Assembly: GCF_000620105.1 (NCBI RefSeq)
Contig: NZ_JHVK01000002.1
Location: forward strand, 62,001-126,000
Direction: 5' to 3'
Source: Microvirgula aerodenitrificans DSM 15089
Lineage (GTDB): Bacteria; Pseudomonadota; Gammaproteobacteria; Burkholderiales; Aquaspirillaceae
Length of the DNA stretch: 64,000 nucleotides
The notes under the pieces are model-generated. The model had not been told where the DNA came from. It did not search any database and was given only the letters and a program-made list of their open reading frames with translations. Below, piece after piece: positions 47,854 through 55,866 of this stretch. Positions within the stretch are counted from its first letter, which is position 1. Every line of letters begins with the position of its first letter. The position numbers and the translations under genes were made by a program.

Positions 47854-48927
47854 CTACTTCAGCTTGATCTCCGACCACATGCGGTTCAGGTCGCGACGCT
47901 GCTTGGTGTTCAGGTCCTTCAGCTGCTGCAGGCGCCCCAGCGATGCCTTGTCCGGGAAGATGGCCGCGGTTTTCGCCAGGTCCTTCTTCACATAGGCCAT
48001 CGCTGCCTGGTTCGGCGAACCGGTGCCCATCTCGTTCGACAGCTCGGCGCCGTTCTTGCCTTCCAGCATGAAGTTGATGAACTTGTACGCCAGGTCCTTG
48101 CGCGGCGCGTCCTTCAGCACCACGAAGTTGTCGATCGACATCGTGTTGCCTTCCTTCTGCAGACCGAAGCCGATCTTGAACGGGCGCCGGGCCTTCAGCG
48201 CATCCTGTTCCGCCTGGTACAGGTCGTTCGAGTAGCCGAGCGCGACCCACATGTTGCCAACCGTCAGTTCCTTGATATAACTCTGGTTGTTGAACGCGGC
48301 CCAGTACGGCTTCGCCTTCAGGATCACGTTGCGGGCAGCGGCCCAGTCCTTCGGATCGGCCGAGTTGGCCGACTTGCCGAGATACATCAGCGCAGCAGCC
48401 ATCAGTTCGCGCTGCGAATCGAGCACGATGACCTTGCCCTTGATCTTCGCCAGCACCGCCGGATCGAAAATCAGCGCCCAGCTGTTGACCTTGTCGGCCA
48501 CGCCGGCCTTCTTCAGCGCGGTTTCGTTGTAGCCGAGCACCGTGGTCGTCACTGCGTACGGGATCGAGTACTGGTTCTTCGGATCGAAGAAGCCGCCCAG
48601 ATAACCCGGGTTCAGGTTCTTGAAGTTGCTGATCTGCGCACGGTCGAGCGGTTGCGCCGCTCCCTTGCCGATCAGCGTCTGCACCGCGAAGCCGGTCGGC
48701 ACGACCAGGTCGTAGCCCTTGGCGCCGGCGGCGAGCTTGGCGAGCATTTCTTCATTGTCGCCGTAGTAGTCCTGCACCAGCTTGCACTTGCACGACGCCT
48801 CGAAACGCTTCGCCGTCGCATCGGACAGGTAGTTGTTCCAGTTGTAGAGATGCAGTTCGTTCGCGGCAAAAGCAGTCGAGCTTGCCGCGAGCGACGCGGC
48901 CATCACCAATTTTTTCCACATGTACAT
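47854..48927 (-). CDS. Polyamine-type periplasmic binding protein (PotF-like)
   Basis: The 357-residue protein has a signal peptide (MYMWKKLVMAASLAASSTAFAA). It belongs to the PotD/PotF group of spermidine/putrescine binding proteins, shown by LHLYNWNNYLSDATAKRFE near residue 26, YDLVVPTGFAVQTLI near 72 and QYSIPYAVTTTVLGYNE near 118. It gathers putrescine or a related polyamine in the periplasm for the permeases encoded before it. A strong Shine-Dalgarno tract (AAGGGGGG) precedes two possible ATGs, at 48927 and 48921. The gene is the last of potG-potH-potI-potF-like, reversed from the E. coli order. A terminator-like hairpin separates it from the permeases, and a strong terminator follows it. 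Confidence 0.92.
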   Translation of the reverse strand: MYMWKKLVMAASLAASSTAFAANELHLYNWNNYLSDATAKRFEASCKCKLVQDYYGDNEEMLAKLAAGAKGYDLVVPTGFAVQTLIGKGAAQPLDRAQISNFKNLNPGYLGGFFDPKNQYSIPYAVTTTVLGYNETALKKAGVADKVNSWALIFDPAVLAKIKGKVIVLDSQRELMAAALMYLGKSANSADPKDWAAARNVILKAKPYWAAFNNQSYIKELTVGNMWVALGYSNDLYQAEQDALKARRPFKIGFGLQKEGNTMSIDNFVVLKDAPRKDLAYKFINFMLEGKNGAELSNEMGTGSPNQAAMAYVKKDLAKTAAIFPDKASLGRLQQLKDLNTKQRRDLNRMWSEIKLK

Positions 48928-49080
48928 TTCCCCCTTGCATTGGGTGGAAGGAAAACCGCGCGGCGTCGTGGCCGCCGCACGGGGCGACAGCGGGCCTTTT
49001 TCACCCCGCGCCCGTCAGGGGCGAAGCGGCTTGTTGTGACGATCACCGGTTTCCCGACGCTCGCGTTTGTAGCGGCCCTT

Positions 49081-49111
49081 GAAAACGGGGTGTCCTGTCT
49101 GGCCACCCCGT
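49081..49111 (-). terminator. Intercistronic hairpin before the binding-protein gene
   Basis: On the minus strand ACGGGGTG / CACCCCGT (49104-49111, 49085-49092), 11-base loop, followed by TTTTC. The 222-base gap between permease and binding protein carries this possible partial terminator or mRNA-stability element, so levels of the binding protein may be set separately. Confidence 0.5.
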
Positions 49112-49150
49112 GTACTGCACCGGCCCGCAGCGGGGCCGAATCGTCATCCG

Positions 49151-49930
49151 TCAGGCGTTGGTCTTCATGGCCGACGGAGACAGTTTGGTCGCGATTGCAA
49201 TCAGCGCCAGCGTCAGCAGCATCAGCAGCGTGCTGATCGCGTTCACTTCCGGCGTCACGGCAATCTTGATCATCGAGTAGATCTGCAGCGGCAGCGTCGA
49301 GGCACCGACCCCGGCTACAAAGAAGGTGATGACGAAGTCGTCGATCGACAGCGTGAACGCCATCAGCGCACCGGCGATGATGCCGGGCAGGATCTGCGGC
49401 AGCGTGATCAGCCGGAACGCCTGCCACGGCGACGCGCCGAGGTCGCGTGCAGCTTCGACCAGGCTGTCATCCATGCCCTGCATCCGCGCCCGCACCACGA
49501 TGGCGACAAAGCCGATGCTGAACGCCACGTGGGCAATGATGATCGACACCAGGCCCAGTGTCATGTTGATCAGCACGAAGAAGATCAGCAGCGACACGCC
49601 AGTCAGCAGCTCGGGAATCGCAATCGGCGTCAGCACCAGGAACGGCAGCAGCCGCAACCTGAAGCGATGCATGGCGATGCCGGCCAGCGTGCCGAAAATG
49701 GTGGCGAAGAAGCTCGACACCAGACCGATCATCAGCGAGTTGCCGGCCGCCTTCAGCATGGCCGCGTCCTCGAGCAGCATCACGTACCACTTGGTAGTGA
49801 AGCCGACCCACTCCGCATTGAGCTTGGAGTCGTTGAACGAATACACGACCACGATCACCAGTGGCAGGTACAGGAACAGGTAGGCCGCGAACGCCGCGCC
49901 CCACAGCCATAGCGATTGCTTTCTAGCCAT
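49151..49930 (-). CDS. Polyamine-type ABC permease (PotI-like)
   Basis: The 259-residue inner-membrane protein has six hydrophobic helices. Its cytoplasmic EAA loop LVEAARDLGASPWQAFRLITLPQ near residue 151 contacts the ATPase. N-terminal SLWLWGAAFAAYLFLYLPLVIVVVYSFND is characteristic of the PotC/PotI subfamily. It pairs with the PotH-like permease whose gene overlaps it by eight bases. Translation is thus coupled. Confidence 0.93.
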   Translation of the reverse strand: MARKQSLWLWGAAFAAYLFLYLPLVIVVVYSFNDSKLNAEWVGFTTKWYVMLLEDAAMLKAAGNSLMIGLVSSFFATIFGTLAGIAMHRFRLRLLPFLVLTPIAIPELLTGVSLLIFFVLINMTLGLVSIIIAHVAFSIGFVAIVVRARMQGMDDSLVEAARDLGASPWQAFRLITLPQILPGIIAGALMAFTLSIDDFVITFFVAGVGASTLPLQIYSMIKIAVTPEVNAISTLLMLLTLALIAIATKLSPSAMKTNA

Positions 49931-50852
49931 GTTTCTTCTTTCCTCCGCGCGCCACCGCCATGCCCAGCCCGGCGATGACCAGCACGCCGACCGTCAGCAT
50001 GATCGACAGCACCGAACCGAATGGCCAGTCACGCGTTTCCAGGAACTGCTGCTTGATCAGGTTGCCGATCATGATGCCTTCGGTACCGCCAATGATGTCC
50101 GGAATGGCAAACATGCCGAGCGCCGGAATGAACACCAGCGCCCCGCCGGCATACACGCCGGGCAGGCTCAGCGGCCAGGTGATGCGCCAGAAGCGCTGCC
50201 AGGCCGACGCCCCCAGATCCTGCGCCGCATCGAGCAGCGCCATGTCGTGCTTTTCCAGATTCGCGTACAGCGGCAGCACCATGAACGGCAGGTGCACGTA
50301 GACCAGGCAGAGGATCACCGCGAACGGCGTGAACAGCAGCGACACCGGTCCGGCGCCGAATACTGCCAGCACGGCATTGATCGCCTTGGTGAACGCCGAC
50401 GACGGGCCAAGGATGATCATCCACGCATAGATGCGGATCAGGAAATTCGACCAGAACGGCAGGATCACCAGCAGCAGCAGCAGGTCGCGGTATTTCTTCG
50501 AACTGCGGGCGATCAGCCACGACAGCGGATAACCGATCACCACGCATGCCACGGTGGTCACGGCAGCGTACAGCGCCGATTTCAGGAACAGCTCCAGATA
50601 CAGCGGTTCCTCGAACAGCCGGCTGAAGTTGTCCAGCGTGAAGAAGTCGTGCCAGTTGTCGCGGTTGATCAGCACGGTGGTCACACCGGCGTCGTCCGTG
50701 CTCCACAGCGGATACAGCCCGCCGTAGTCGCCCGGCCAGCGGAATGCCGCCAGCGCCATGATCACCGACGGGACCAGGAAGAACACGACCAGATAGACGA
50801 GCGGCGGCCAGCTGAGCAGCCACTTGCCCAGATTCCTTTTAACCCAGTTCAT
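49923..50852 (-). CDS. Polyamine-type ABC permease (PotH-like)
   Basis: The 309-residue permease has about six helices and the EAA-type loop LLDAAQDLGASAWQRFWRITWPL near residue 210. The N-terminus (WLLSWPPLVYLVVFFLVPSVIMALAAFRWPG) matches PotB/PotH proteins. It forms the membrane channel with the PotI-like partner. It starts three bases after the ATPase gene ends and overlaps the next gene by eight bases, so all belong to one transcript. Confidence 0.93.
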   Translation of the reverse strand: MNWVKRNLGKWLLSWPPLVYLVVFFLVPSVIMALAAFRWPGDYGGLYPLWSTDDAGVTTVLINRDNWHDFFTLDNFSRLFEEPLYLELFLKSALYAAVTTVACVVIGYPLSWLIARSSKKYRDLLLLLVILPFWSNFLIRIYAWMIILGPSSAFTKAINAVLAVFGAGPVSLLFTPFAVILCLVYVHLPFMVLPLYANLEKHDMALLDAAQDLGASAWQRFWRITWPLSLPGVYAGGALVFIPALGMFAIPDIIGGTEGIMIGNLIKQQFLETRDWPFGSVLSIMLTVGVLVIAGLGMAVARGGKKKHG

Positions 50853-50855
50853 TGC

Positions 50856-51947
50856 TTACTCCGCCAGGAAGCTGCCGGCGTCGTAACGCCAGGTGATCTC
50901 GACCGGATCGTCGTCATCAAACAGTTTGGCCAGGCCGGGTGCCGAGTTCGGCAGCATGGCCTCGATCTTCACGCCATCCCCGACCTCGACGATGTAGATG
51001 GTCACGTCGCCAAGATACAGGCAGTCATGCACGCGGCCCTTGAAGTGCGCTTCGCCATCGACGCCGCCCGGCAGTTCGCGGTCGAGCTTGATCTTTTCCG
51101 GGCGCATCGAGAACCAGCCCTTCTGGCCGACGGTCAGACCGTCGCGGGCCAGGGCCTTCATTTCCCCGCAGCCGTTGATGGCGATGGTCATGGTGCCATC
51201 ACCGTGCAGGGCGACGATCTCGCTGGCCAGCACGTTGCACTGACCGATAAAGTCGGCCACGAAGCGGTTGTTCGGGTACGAATAGATGGTTTCCGGGATG
51301 TCGAGCTGTTCGACCTTGCCGGCGTTCATCACCGCGATCCGGTGCGACAGCGCCAGCGCCTCGCCCTGATCGTGGGTCACGTAGACGAAGGTCACGCCGA
51401 CTTCCTTCTGCAGGTCGATCAGTTCGATCTGCATCTGCTCGCGCAGCTTGGCGTCCAGTGCGGACAGCGGCTCGTCGAGCAGCAGCAGGCGCGGACGGTC
51501 GACCAGGGCACGGGCGATCGCCACGCGCTGACGCTGGCCACCGGACAGCTCGTGCGGGAAACGGGCGCCAAACTGGGTCAGGCGCACGTCCTCCAGCAGT
51601 TCGTCGACCTGGGCCTGCAGCTTGTCGGCCGGCCACTTGGCCATCTTGAGCGGAAAGGCGATGTTGTCGCGCACCGTCATGTGCGGAAACAGCGCATAAC
51701 TCTGGAACACGGTATGCACCGGGCGCTTTTCCGGCGGCACGGTCGACACATCCTGGCCGTCGAGCAGGATCTGCCCGGCATCGGGTTGTTCAAAGCCCGC
51801 GAGCATCCTCAGCAAGGTGGTCTTGCCACATCCCGACGGACCCAGCAGCGTGAAGAATTCGCCCGCTTCCACCGAGATGCTGACGCCATTGACTGCAGTA
51901 AAGTCGCCAAACCGTTTGACGACGTTGCGGATCTCAAGCAGAGCCAT
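50856..51947 (-). CDS. Polyamine-type ABC transporter ATPase (PotG-like)
   Basis: The 363-residue ATPase has Walker A GPSGCGKTTLLRMLAGFEQP near residue 36, Q-loop VFQSYALFPHMTV, signature ELSGGQRQRVAIARALVDRP near 134, Walker B LLLLDEPLSALDAK and H-switch VTHDQGEALAL. A C-terminal TOBE-like domain (residues ~245-363) is typical of PotG/PotA. It leads the four-gene operon potG-H-I-F-like. A TACAAT-type promoter lies 27 bases upstream. Substrate class (putrescine) is inferred from the binding protein. Confidence 0.94.
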   Translation of the reverse strand: MALLEIRNVVKRFGDFTAVNGVSISVEAGEFFTLLGPSGCGKTTLLRMLAGFEQPDAGQILLDGQDVSTVPPEKRPVHTVFQSYALFPHMTVRDNIAFPLKMAKWPADKLQAQVDELLEDVRLTQFGARFPHELSGGQRQRVAIARALVDRPRLLLLDEPLSALDAKLREQMQIELIDLQKEVGVTFVYVTHDQGEALALSHRIAVMNAGKVEQLDIPETIYSYPNNRFVADFIGQCNVLASEIVALHGDGTMTIAINGCGEMKALARDGLTVGQKGWFSMRPEKIKLDRELPGGVDGEAHFKGRVHDCLYLGDVTIYIVEVGDGVKIEAMLPNSAPGLAKLFDDDDPVEITWRYDAGSFLAE

Positions 51948-51973
51948 GTTTTCCCCCGCCCAAAAAGGTCGAA

Positions 51974-52002
51974 ATTGTAGGCAAAAACCCCCGCGGATGA
52001 AA
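51974..52002 (-). promoter_or_regulatory. Candidate promoter of the polyamine ABC operon
   Basis: Minus-strand TACAAT (51974-51979 complement) with TTTCAT 17 bases upstream. A GCGG...CCGC hairpin overlaps the spacer. The start would lie about 20 bases before the ATPase ATG. Confidence 0.4.
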
Positions 52003-52137
52003 CCGCAAATTTATTGCAATTCCATTGATTTACACTTTATTTTCCCATTACCCCATGGATTCGCACATTTTTCCTGCCGCGACACCCTGCCGGACGACGC
52101 CAGAGCACGAATCGCAGGCCGGAAATGCACGGCGTGC

Positions 52138-53409
52138 TCAGCCCTTTTCGTACAGCGGCCGGCCCGCCTCGATCCAGCCACCGGCCTGGCGCATGGTCAG
52201 CCGGTACAGTGCACAGTTGTGCTCGCCCAGCCGCTCCAGGTCCGCGCGCGCCATCCGCTCGAACGCCGCACGGTCCTGCGCCGGCACCGCCACCTCGTCC
52301 ACCGCCTGCGACAGCGCAACGCGGTCGCGCACCACCCTGCGCACGACCTCGCCGGCCTGCTCGCGGTACCCGGCCCGGAACGGGTCCGGCTGGCCGATGG
52401 CAGCCATCAGGGCCGCATACTTGCGAATCGAACGACGATAACTGCGGGTGAACAGCTCGCCAGCGGCGGACGGGTCCTGCTGCTCGCGGATCGCCACCAT
52501 CGCCTGCGCGTAGTCATGCGGGGCCACGTCCAGAAACGCCTGCGGCGCACAGTTGCACAGCATCAGCGGGATATTGGCGGCCAGCCGGCTGGTACGCTCG
52601 TTGCCATCCTCGAACGGCAGCAGATAGGCCAGCGACACCCAGAGGAAAAAGGCGGCTTCCACCGGGTTGCGGGTACGCCGCGCCTTTTCCAGGATCTGCT
52701 CGAACATCTCGCCGAGCAGCAGCGGCGCATGCGACGGAATGTACACGCTATCGCCGATGCAGATCACTTTCTCGCGAATCGTGCCGAGCCCGTCCTCGTC
52801 GGCCAGCAGCCCCTGCATCAGTACCGCGTGCAGATTGCGCACCACCAGCGTGGTCATGCCGTAGCGCGGGACGCTGTCGACCAGGAACTCGATGGCCGCC
52901 TTGTGGTTGAGCAGCATGATCGTGTCGCGATCCAGCACGTCGGGCCGGACCGCCCGGAACAGCGCCTCCGTGGCCGGCAGCGTGTGCCGACCGCCATCGA
53001 GCCGGGATGACGAGCAGGACAGATCGGTCAGCAGCGGACCGAGCACGGCGCTGGCATAGGTGCCGGCCGGCTGCCGCCCCGTCAGTCTCGCCTCGTCGTA
53101 CAGGGTGCCGGCCAGGCTTTCCGGCAGCAGGAAGGTCTGGTTAGGCTGGTAGTCGTCGATAAAGCGCCGCTGGAAGGCGACCGGAGCGTGCGCACCGGGC
53201 GATGCCGGCAGGCGGTAGCGGGTCGCCGCAGTCCGCCCGTGCCGTTCGACCAGGCCCTCGTCGACCAGGCGGTCGAGATAGCGGCGAACCGTCGCGGCGG
53301 ATGCGCCGACCTGGAAAACGATTTCCCGGGGCGTGACATCGGGATGGCCTGCCGACGCCAACTGGTGCAGCAGACCGAGGATCGTGTTACGGAGATGGGC
53401 CTTGGCCAT
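52138..53409 (-). CDS. Fic-like protein with N-terminal winged helix, degenerate active site
   Basis: The 423-residue protein has an N-terminal winged helix-turn-helix (about residues 1-65; DVTPREIVFQVGASAATVRRYLDRLVDEGLVERHG) and a Fic domain (about 130-330). The canonical motif HxFx[DE]GNGRxxR appears as LPFEDGNERTSR near residue 264. The catalytic His is Leu and the third Gly is Glu. A divergent Fic subgroup with Q/L-PFEDxNxR is known to me, so this is probably not simple decay, but AMP transfer by the usual mechanism is unlikely. An S-rich stretch SCSSSRLDGGRH near 131 lies where Fic inhibitory motifs sit. Likely a DNA-binding regulator; target unknown. Stands alone. Confidence 0.8.
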   Translation of the reverse strand: MAKAHLRNTILGLLHQLASAGHPDVTPREIVFQVGASAATVRRYLDRLVDEGLVERHGRTAATRYRLPASPGAHAPVAFQRRFIDDYQPNQTFLLPESLAGTLYDEARLTGRQPAGTYASAVLGPLLTDLSCSSSRLDGGRHTLPATEALFRAVRPDVLDRDTIMLLNHKAAIEFLVDSVPRYGMTTLVVRNLHAVLMQGLLADEDGLGTIREKVICIGDSVYIPSHAPLLLGEMFEQILEKARRTRNPVEAAFFLWVSLAYLLPFEDGNERTSRLAANIPLMLCNCAPQAFLDVAPHDYAQAMVAIREQQDPSAAGELFTRSYRRSIRKYAALMAAIGQPDPFRAGYREQAGEVVRRVVRDRVALSQAVDEVAVPAQDRAAFERMARADLERLGEHNCALYRLTMRQAGGWIEAGRPLYEKG

Positions 53410-53526
53410 TATTCACTCGAAAATGATGCAAAACCGGCGCGACCCCCATCCTAAACCAGAAAGCATGAAAAACAAAAAATTGCTGCAAACCTGAGCGAAA
53501 ATTGAGCGCAGATTGCCGCAACAGGA

Positions 53527-53558
53527 AAAGTGCCGGGCGGCGACATGACGCTGCCCGG
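53527..53558 (-). terminator. Probable terminator of the Cds1-like gene
   Basis: Minus-strand stem CCGGGCAGCG / CGCCGCCCGG with one mismatch, six-base loop, then CACTTTTCC. Starts about 14 bases after the stop. Confidence 0.55.
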
Positions 53559-53571
53559 CCGGTCCGGTGGC

Positions 53572-54633
53572 TCAGCCGTCCCACTCGCCGGTGGTAAAGA
53601 AGCGCTGATAGCGCTCGACCCACGGCGCAATGTCGATCCCCTGCGCGGCCAGCCAGTCCTGATTGAAATAGCTGTCCAGATAGCGTTCGCCGGAGTCGCA
53701 GATCAGCGTCACGATCGCGCCTTCACGTCCGTTGCGGTGCATCCCGGCCGCCAGTTCGCAGACGCCGAACAGGTTGGTGCCGGTCGACCCGCCGCATTTG
53801 CGCCCGAGCACCGACTCGAGAAAATGGATGGCACCGTAGCTGGCCGCATTGCGCACCTGGATCACCCGGTCGACGACTTCGGGAATGAACGATGGCTCGA
53901 CGCGCGGCCGGCCAATCCCCTCCACCCCAGAGCCGCCTTCGCAGGTCAGGTGGTCGTCGCCGGTGTAGTAGCTGTCGTAGAACACCGAATTTTCCGGGTC
54001 GACCACACAGATCTGCGTCGAACACTTCTGGTAGCGCACATAGCGGCCAAAGGTCGCCGAGGTGCCACCGGTACCGGCGCCACAGACGATCCAGTCCGGC
54101 ACCGGGTGCGGCTCCAGCGCCATCTGATGGAAGATGGTGTCGGCGATATTGTTGTTGCCGCGCCAGTCAGTAGCGCGTTCGGCATAGGTGAACTGGTCCA
54201 TGTAGTGGCCGTTCAGTTCCTGTGCCAGCTGGCGCGAGACGGCGTAGATCGACTTCGGATCGTCGACCAGATGGCAGCGCCCCCCCTGAAACTCGATCGC
54301 CCGCACTTTCTCCGGCGAGGTGCCGCGCGGCATCACGGCAATGAACGGCAGGCCGAGCAGCCGGGCGAAATACGCCTCGGAAACTGCCGTCGAACCGCTC
54401 GACGCCTCGATGATGGTCGTACCTTCGCGCACCCAGCCATTGCACAGCCCGTACAGGAACAGTGAGCGCGCCAGCCGGTGCTTCAGGCTGCCGGTCGGGT
54501 GGGTCGACTCGTCCTTGAAATACAGGTGGATGCCCGGCAGCGCCGGAATGGCGAGCGGAATCAGGTGCGTATCGGACGAACGGTTGAAATCCGCTTCGAT
54601 CTTCGACAGCGCGGCATTGACCCAGGCGTTCAT
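53572..54633 (-). CDS. PLP-dependent cysteine desulfhydrase/synthase (Cds1-like)
   Basis: The 353-residue fold-type II PLP enzyme contains THPTGSLKHRLARSLFLYG (PLP lysine in SLKHR, near residue 51), the substrate loop EASSGSTAVSEAYFARLLG and the phosphate loop CGAGTGGTSATFGRY near 190. The N-terminus (WVNAALSKIEADFNRSSDTHL) matches L-cysteine desulfhydrase Cds1-like proteins more than the shorter CysK/CysM synthases. It would release sulfide from cysteine or work in reverse; direction is not decided by sequence. A TAGAAT box (54667-54672 complement) and an AGCGTT-N16-AACGCT inverted repeat lie directly upstream of the ATG. Confidence 0.85.
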   Translation of the reverse strand: MNAWVNAALSKIEADFNRSSDTHLIPLAIPALPGIHLYFKDESTHPTGSLKHRLARSLFLYGLCNGWVREGTTIIEASSGSTAVSEAYFARLLGLPFIAVMPRGTSPEKVRAIEFQGGRCHLVDDPKSIYAVSRQLAQELNGHYMDQFTYAERATDWRGNNNIADTIFHQMALEPHPVPDWIVCGAGTGGTSATFGRYVRYQKCSTQICVVDPENSVFYDSYYTGDDHLTCEGGSGVEGIGRPRVEPSFIPEVVDRVIQVRNAASYGAIHFLESVLGRKCGGSTGTNLFGVCELAAGMHRNGREGAIVTLICDSGERYLDSYFNQDWLAAQGIDIAPWVERYQRFFTTGEWDG

Positions 54634-54638
54634 GATTC

Positions 54639-54666
54639 AGCGTTCTCTTATATTTCAAAAAACGCT
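54639..54666. promoter_or_regulatory. Inverted repeat at the Cds1-like gene promoter
   Basis: AGCGTT (54639-54644) and AACGCT (54661-54666) flank 16 AT-rich bases, between the TAGAAT box and the ATG. The transcript start would fall inside it, a repressor-type position. Confidence 0.35.
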
Positions 54667-54756
54667 ATTCTAATACCCGCCAACGCAATTGGTAGTAATG
54701 AATGCACGCCGTTTGTCCGACGTCGTGCCGGCCGCCGGCCGCTGGCGGTCAGCCAT

Positions 54757-54780
54757 AAAAAACGGCGCAGGAATGCGCCG
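54757..54780 (-). terminator. Terminator of ompW
   Basis: Minus-strand 7-bp stem CGGCGCA / TGCGCCG (54774-54780, 54763-54769), loop TTCC, then six T (54757-54762 complement). It lies about 140 bases after the ompW stop. Confidence 0.85.
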
Positions 54781-54916
54781 GAAAGGACAACACGAGAGGA
54801 ACCGAATATTCGGTTGGCGGACCGGCGCAAGGCCGGTCCAGGGCGGTGTTTGGCGAGCATTGCGAACAGGTCCGGCAGCCCACCGTCCCTGTCCTGTCGC
54901 CGGCACCGCCGTTGAA

Positions 54917-55561
54917 TCAGAACTTCATGCCAACGCCGAGGCCGAACACCCACGGGTTGATGTCCAGGGTGCCGAGCTTGACGCCATTGATCGCGCCGCT
55001 GGTGCCACGCACGTCGGTGCTGATCCACAGCTTCTTCACGTCGACGTTGATGAACACATTCTTGGCGATCGGGAAGTCGGCACCAACTTGCAGTGCACCA
55101 CCCCAGCTGTTGCGGTCCACGTCAACGCGGCCCACTTCGGTGTTCAGGCCGACATTGTAGAAGCGGGTGTAGTTCACACCGGCGCCCACGTACGGACGGA
55201 ACACATCGTGTTGCGGCATGAAGTGCCATTGCAGGGTCAGGGTCGGCGGCAGCACGCTGACCTTGCCGATATCGCCGCTACCACCACCAAGGGCGGTACG
55301 GTTGGCCGAAACCTTGTGACGCGACGTACCCAGGATCAGTTCGGCGCCGATGTTGTTGGTGATCATGTAGGTGAAGTCGAGTTCCGGGACGGTTGCGTCC
55401 TTGACATCGGCATCAAGCGGGTTGCTCAGCAGCCCGGAGGTGCTGACGTCCGGGTTCACATTGATCGCACGGAAACGGGCAATGATGTCGCCCGCATCGG
55501 CCATCGCCACCACCGGCGCGAACGCCGCCCCCACCAAAAGCGCAATCGCCAGTTTTTTCAT
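54917..55561 (-). CDS. OmpW-family outer-membrane beta-barrel protein
   Basis: The 214-residue protein has a signal peptide (MKKLAIALLVGAAFAPVVAMA), then an eight-strand barrel pattern ending in Phe (GLGVGMKF), a C-terminal aromatic required for outer-membrane insertion. Family marks are IIARFRAINVNPD near residue 26, LPPTLTLQWHFMP near 110 and FRPYVGAGVNYTRFYN near 128. OmpW forms a small hydrophobic channel for uptake or efflux of small lipophilic compounds. GGAG eight bases before the ATG at 55561 sets the start. Its terminator is at 54757-54780. It is divergent from ubiD. Confidence 0.94.
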   Translation of the reverse strand: MKKLAIALLVGAAFAPVVAMADAGDIIARFRAINVNPDVSTSGLLSNPLDADVKDATVPELDFTYMITNNIGAELILGTSRHKVSANRTALGGGSGDIGKVSVLPPTLTLQWHFMPQHDVFRPYVGAGVNYTRFYNVGLNTEVGRVDVDRNSWGGALQVGADFPIAKNVFINVDVKKLWISTDVRGTSGAINGVKLGTLDINPWVFGLGVGMKF

Positions 55562-55866
55562 GGCTTTATCTCCAGGATAAGTCTGCAAAAAAAGAAGTGT
55601 CGTGCCGTCGCAAAACGGCTTTTTTCTTAATATTCGCGCAATCTACCCCATGGTTTTCAAAACGGAAACATCCCATGCGCACATCATGGTCCTGATCTGC
55701 GATTGTTCTGATCCCAGTCAAATACAATTCTGTTTTCCGGCGCTCCGCCTGCCGATTTCTGCCTTCGCCGGATGTGGCTGGATAAGGCGTGAATTGACAC
55801 ACCCGTGCCCGAACGCCTAGCCTCCCGCGCATTCCGGAACGACACCATTCTCATATAAGGTTCGGC
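55562..55866. other. AT-rich divergent interval ompW/ubiD
   Basis: The interval holds the ompW leader with a GCCGT/ACGGC hairpin (55604-55619) followed on the + strand by six T, which would stop antisense transcription. It also holds a TTGACA-type promoter toward ubiD (55794-55823). I see no FNR or Fur box and no gene. Confidence 0.5.
55794..55823 (+). promoter_or_regulatory. Candidate promoter of ubiD
   Basis: TTGACA (55794-55799), 18-base spacer, TAGCCT (55818-55823). The start would be about 37 bases before the ubiD ATG. Confidence 0.4.
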
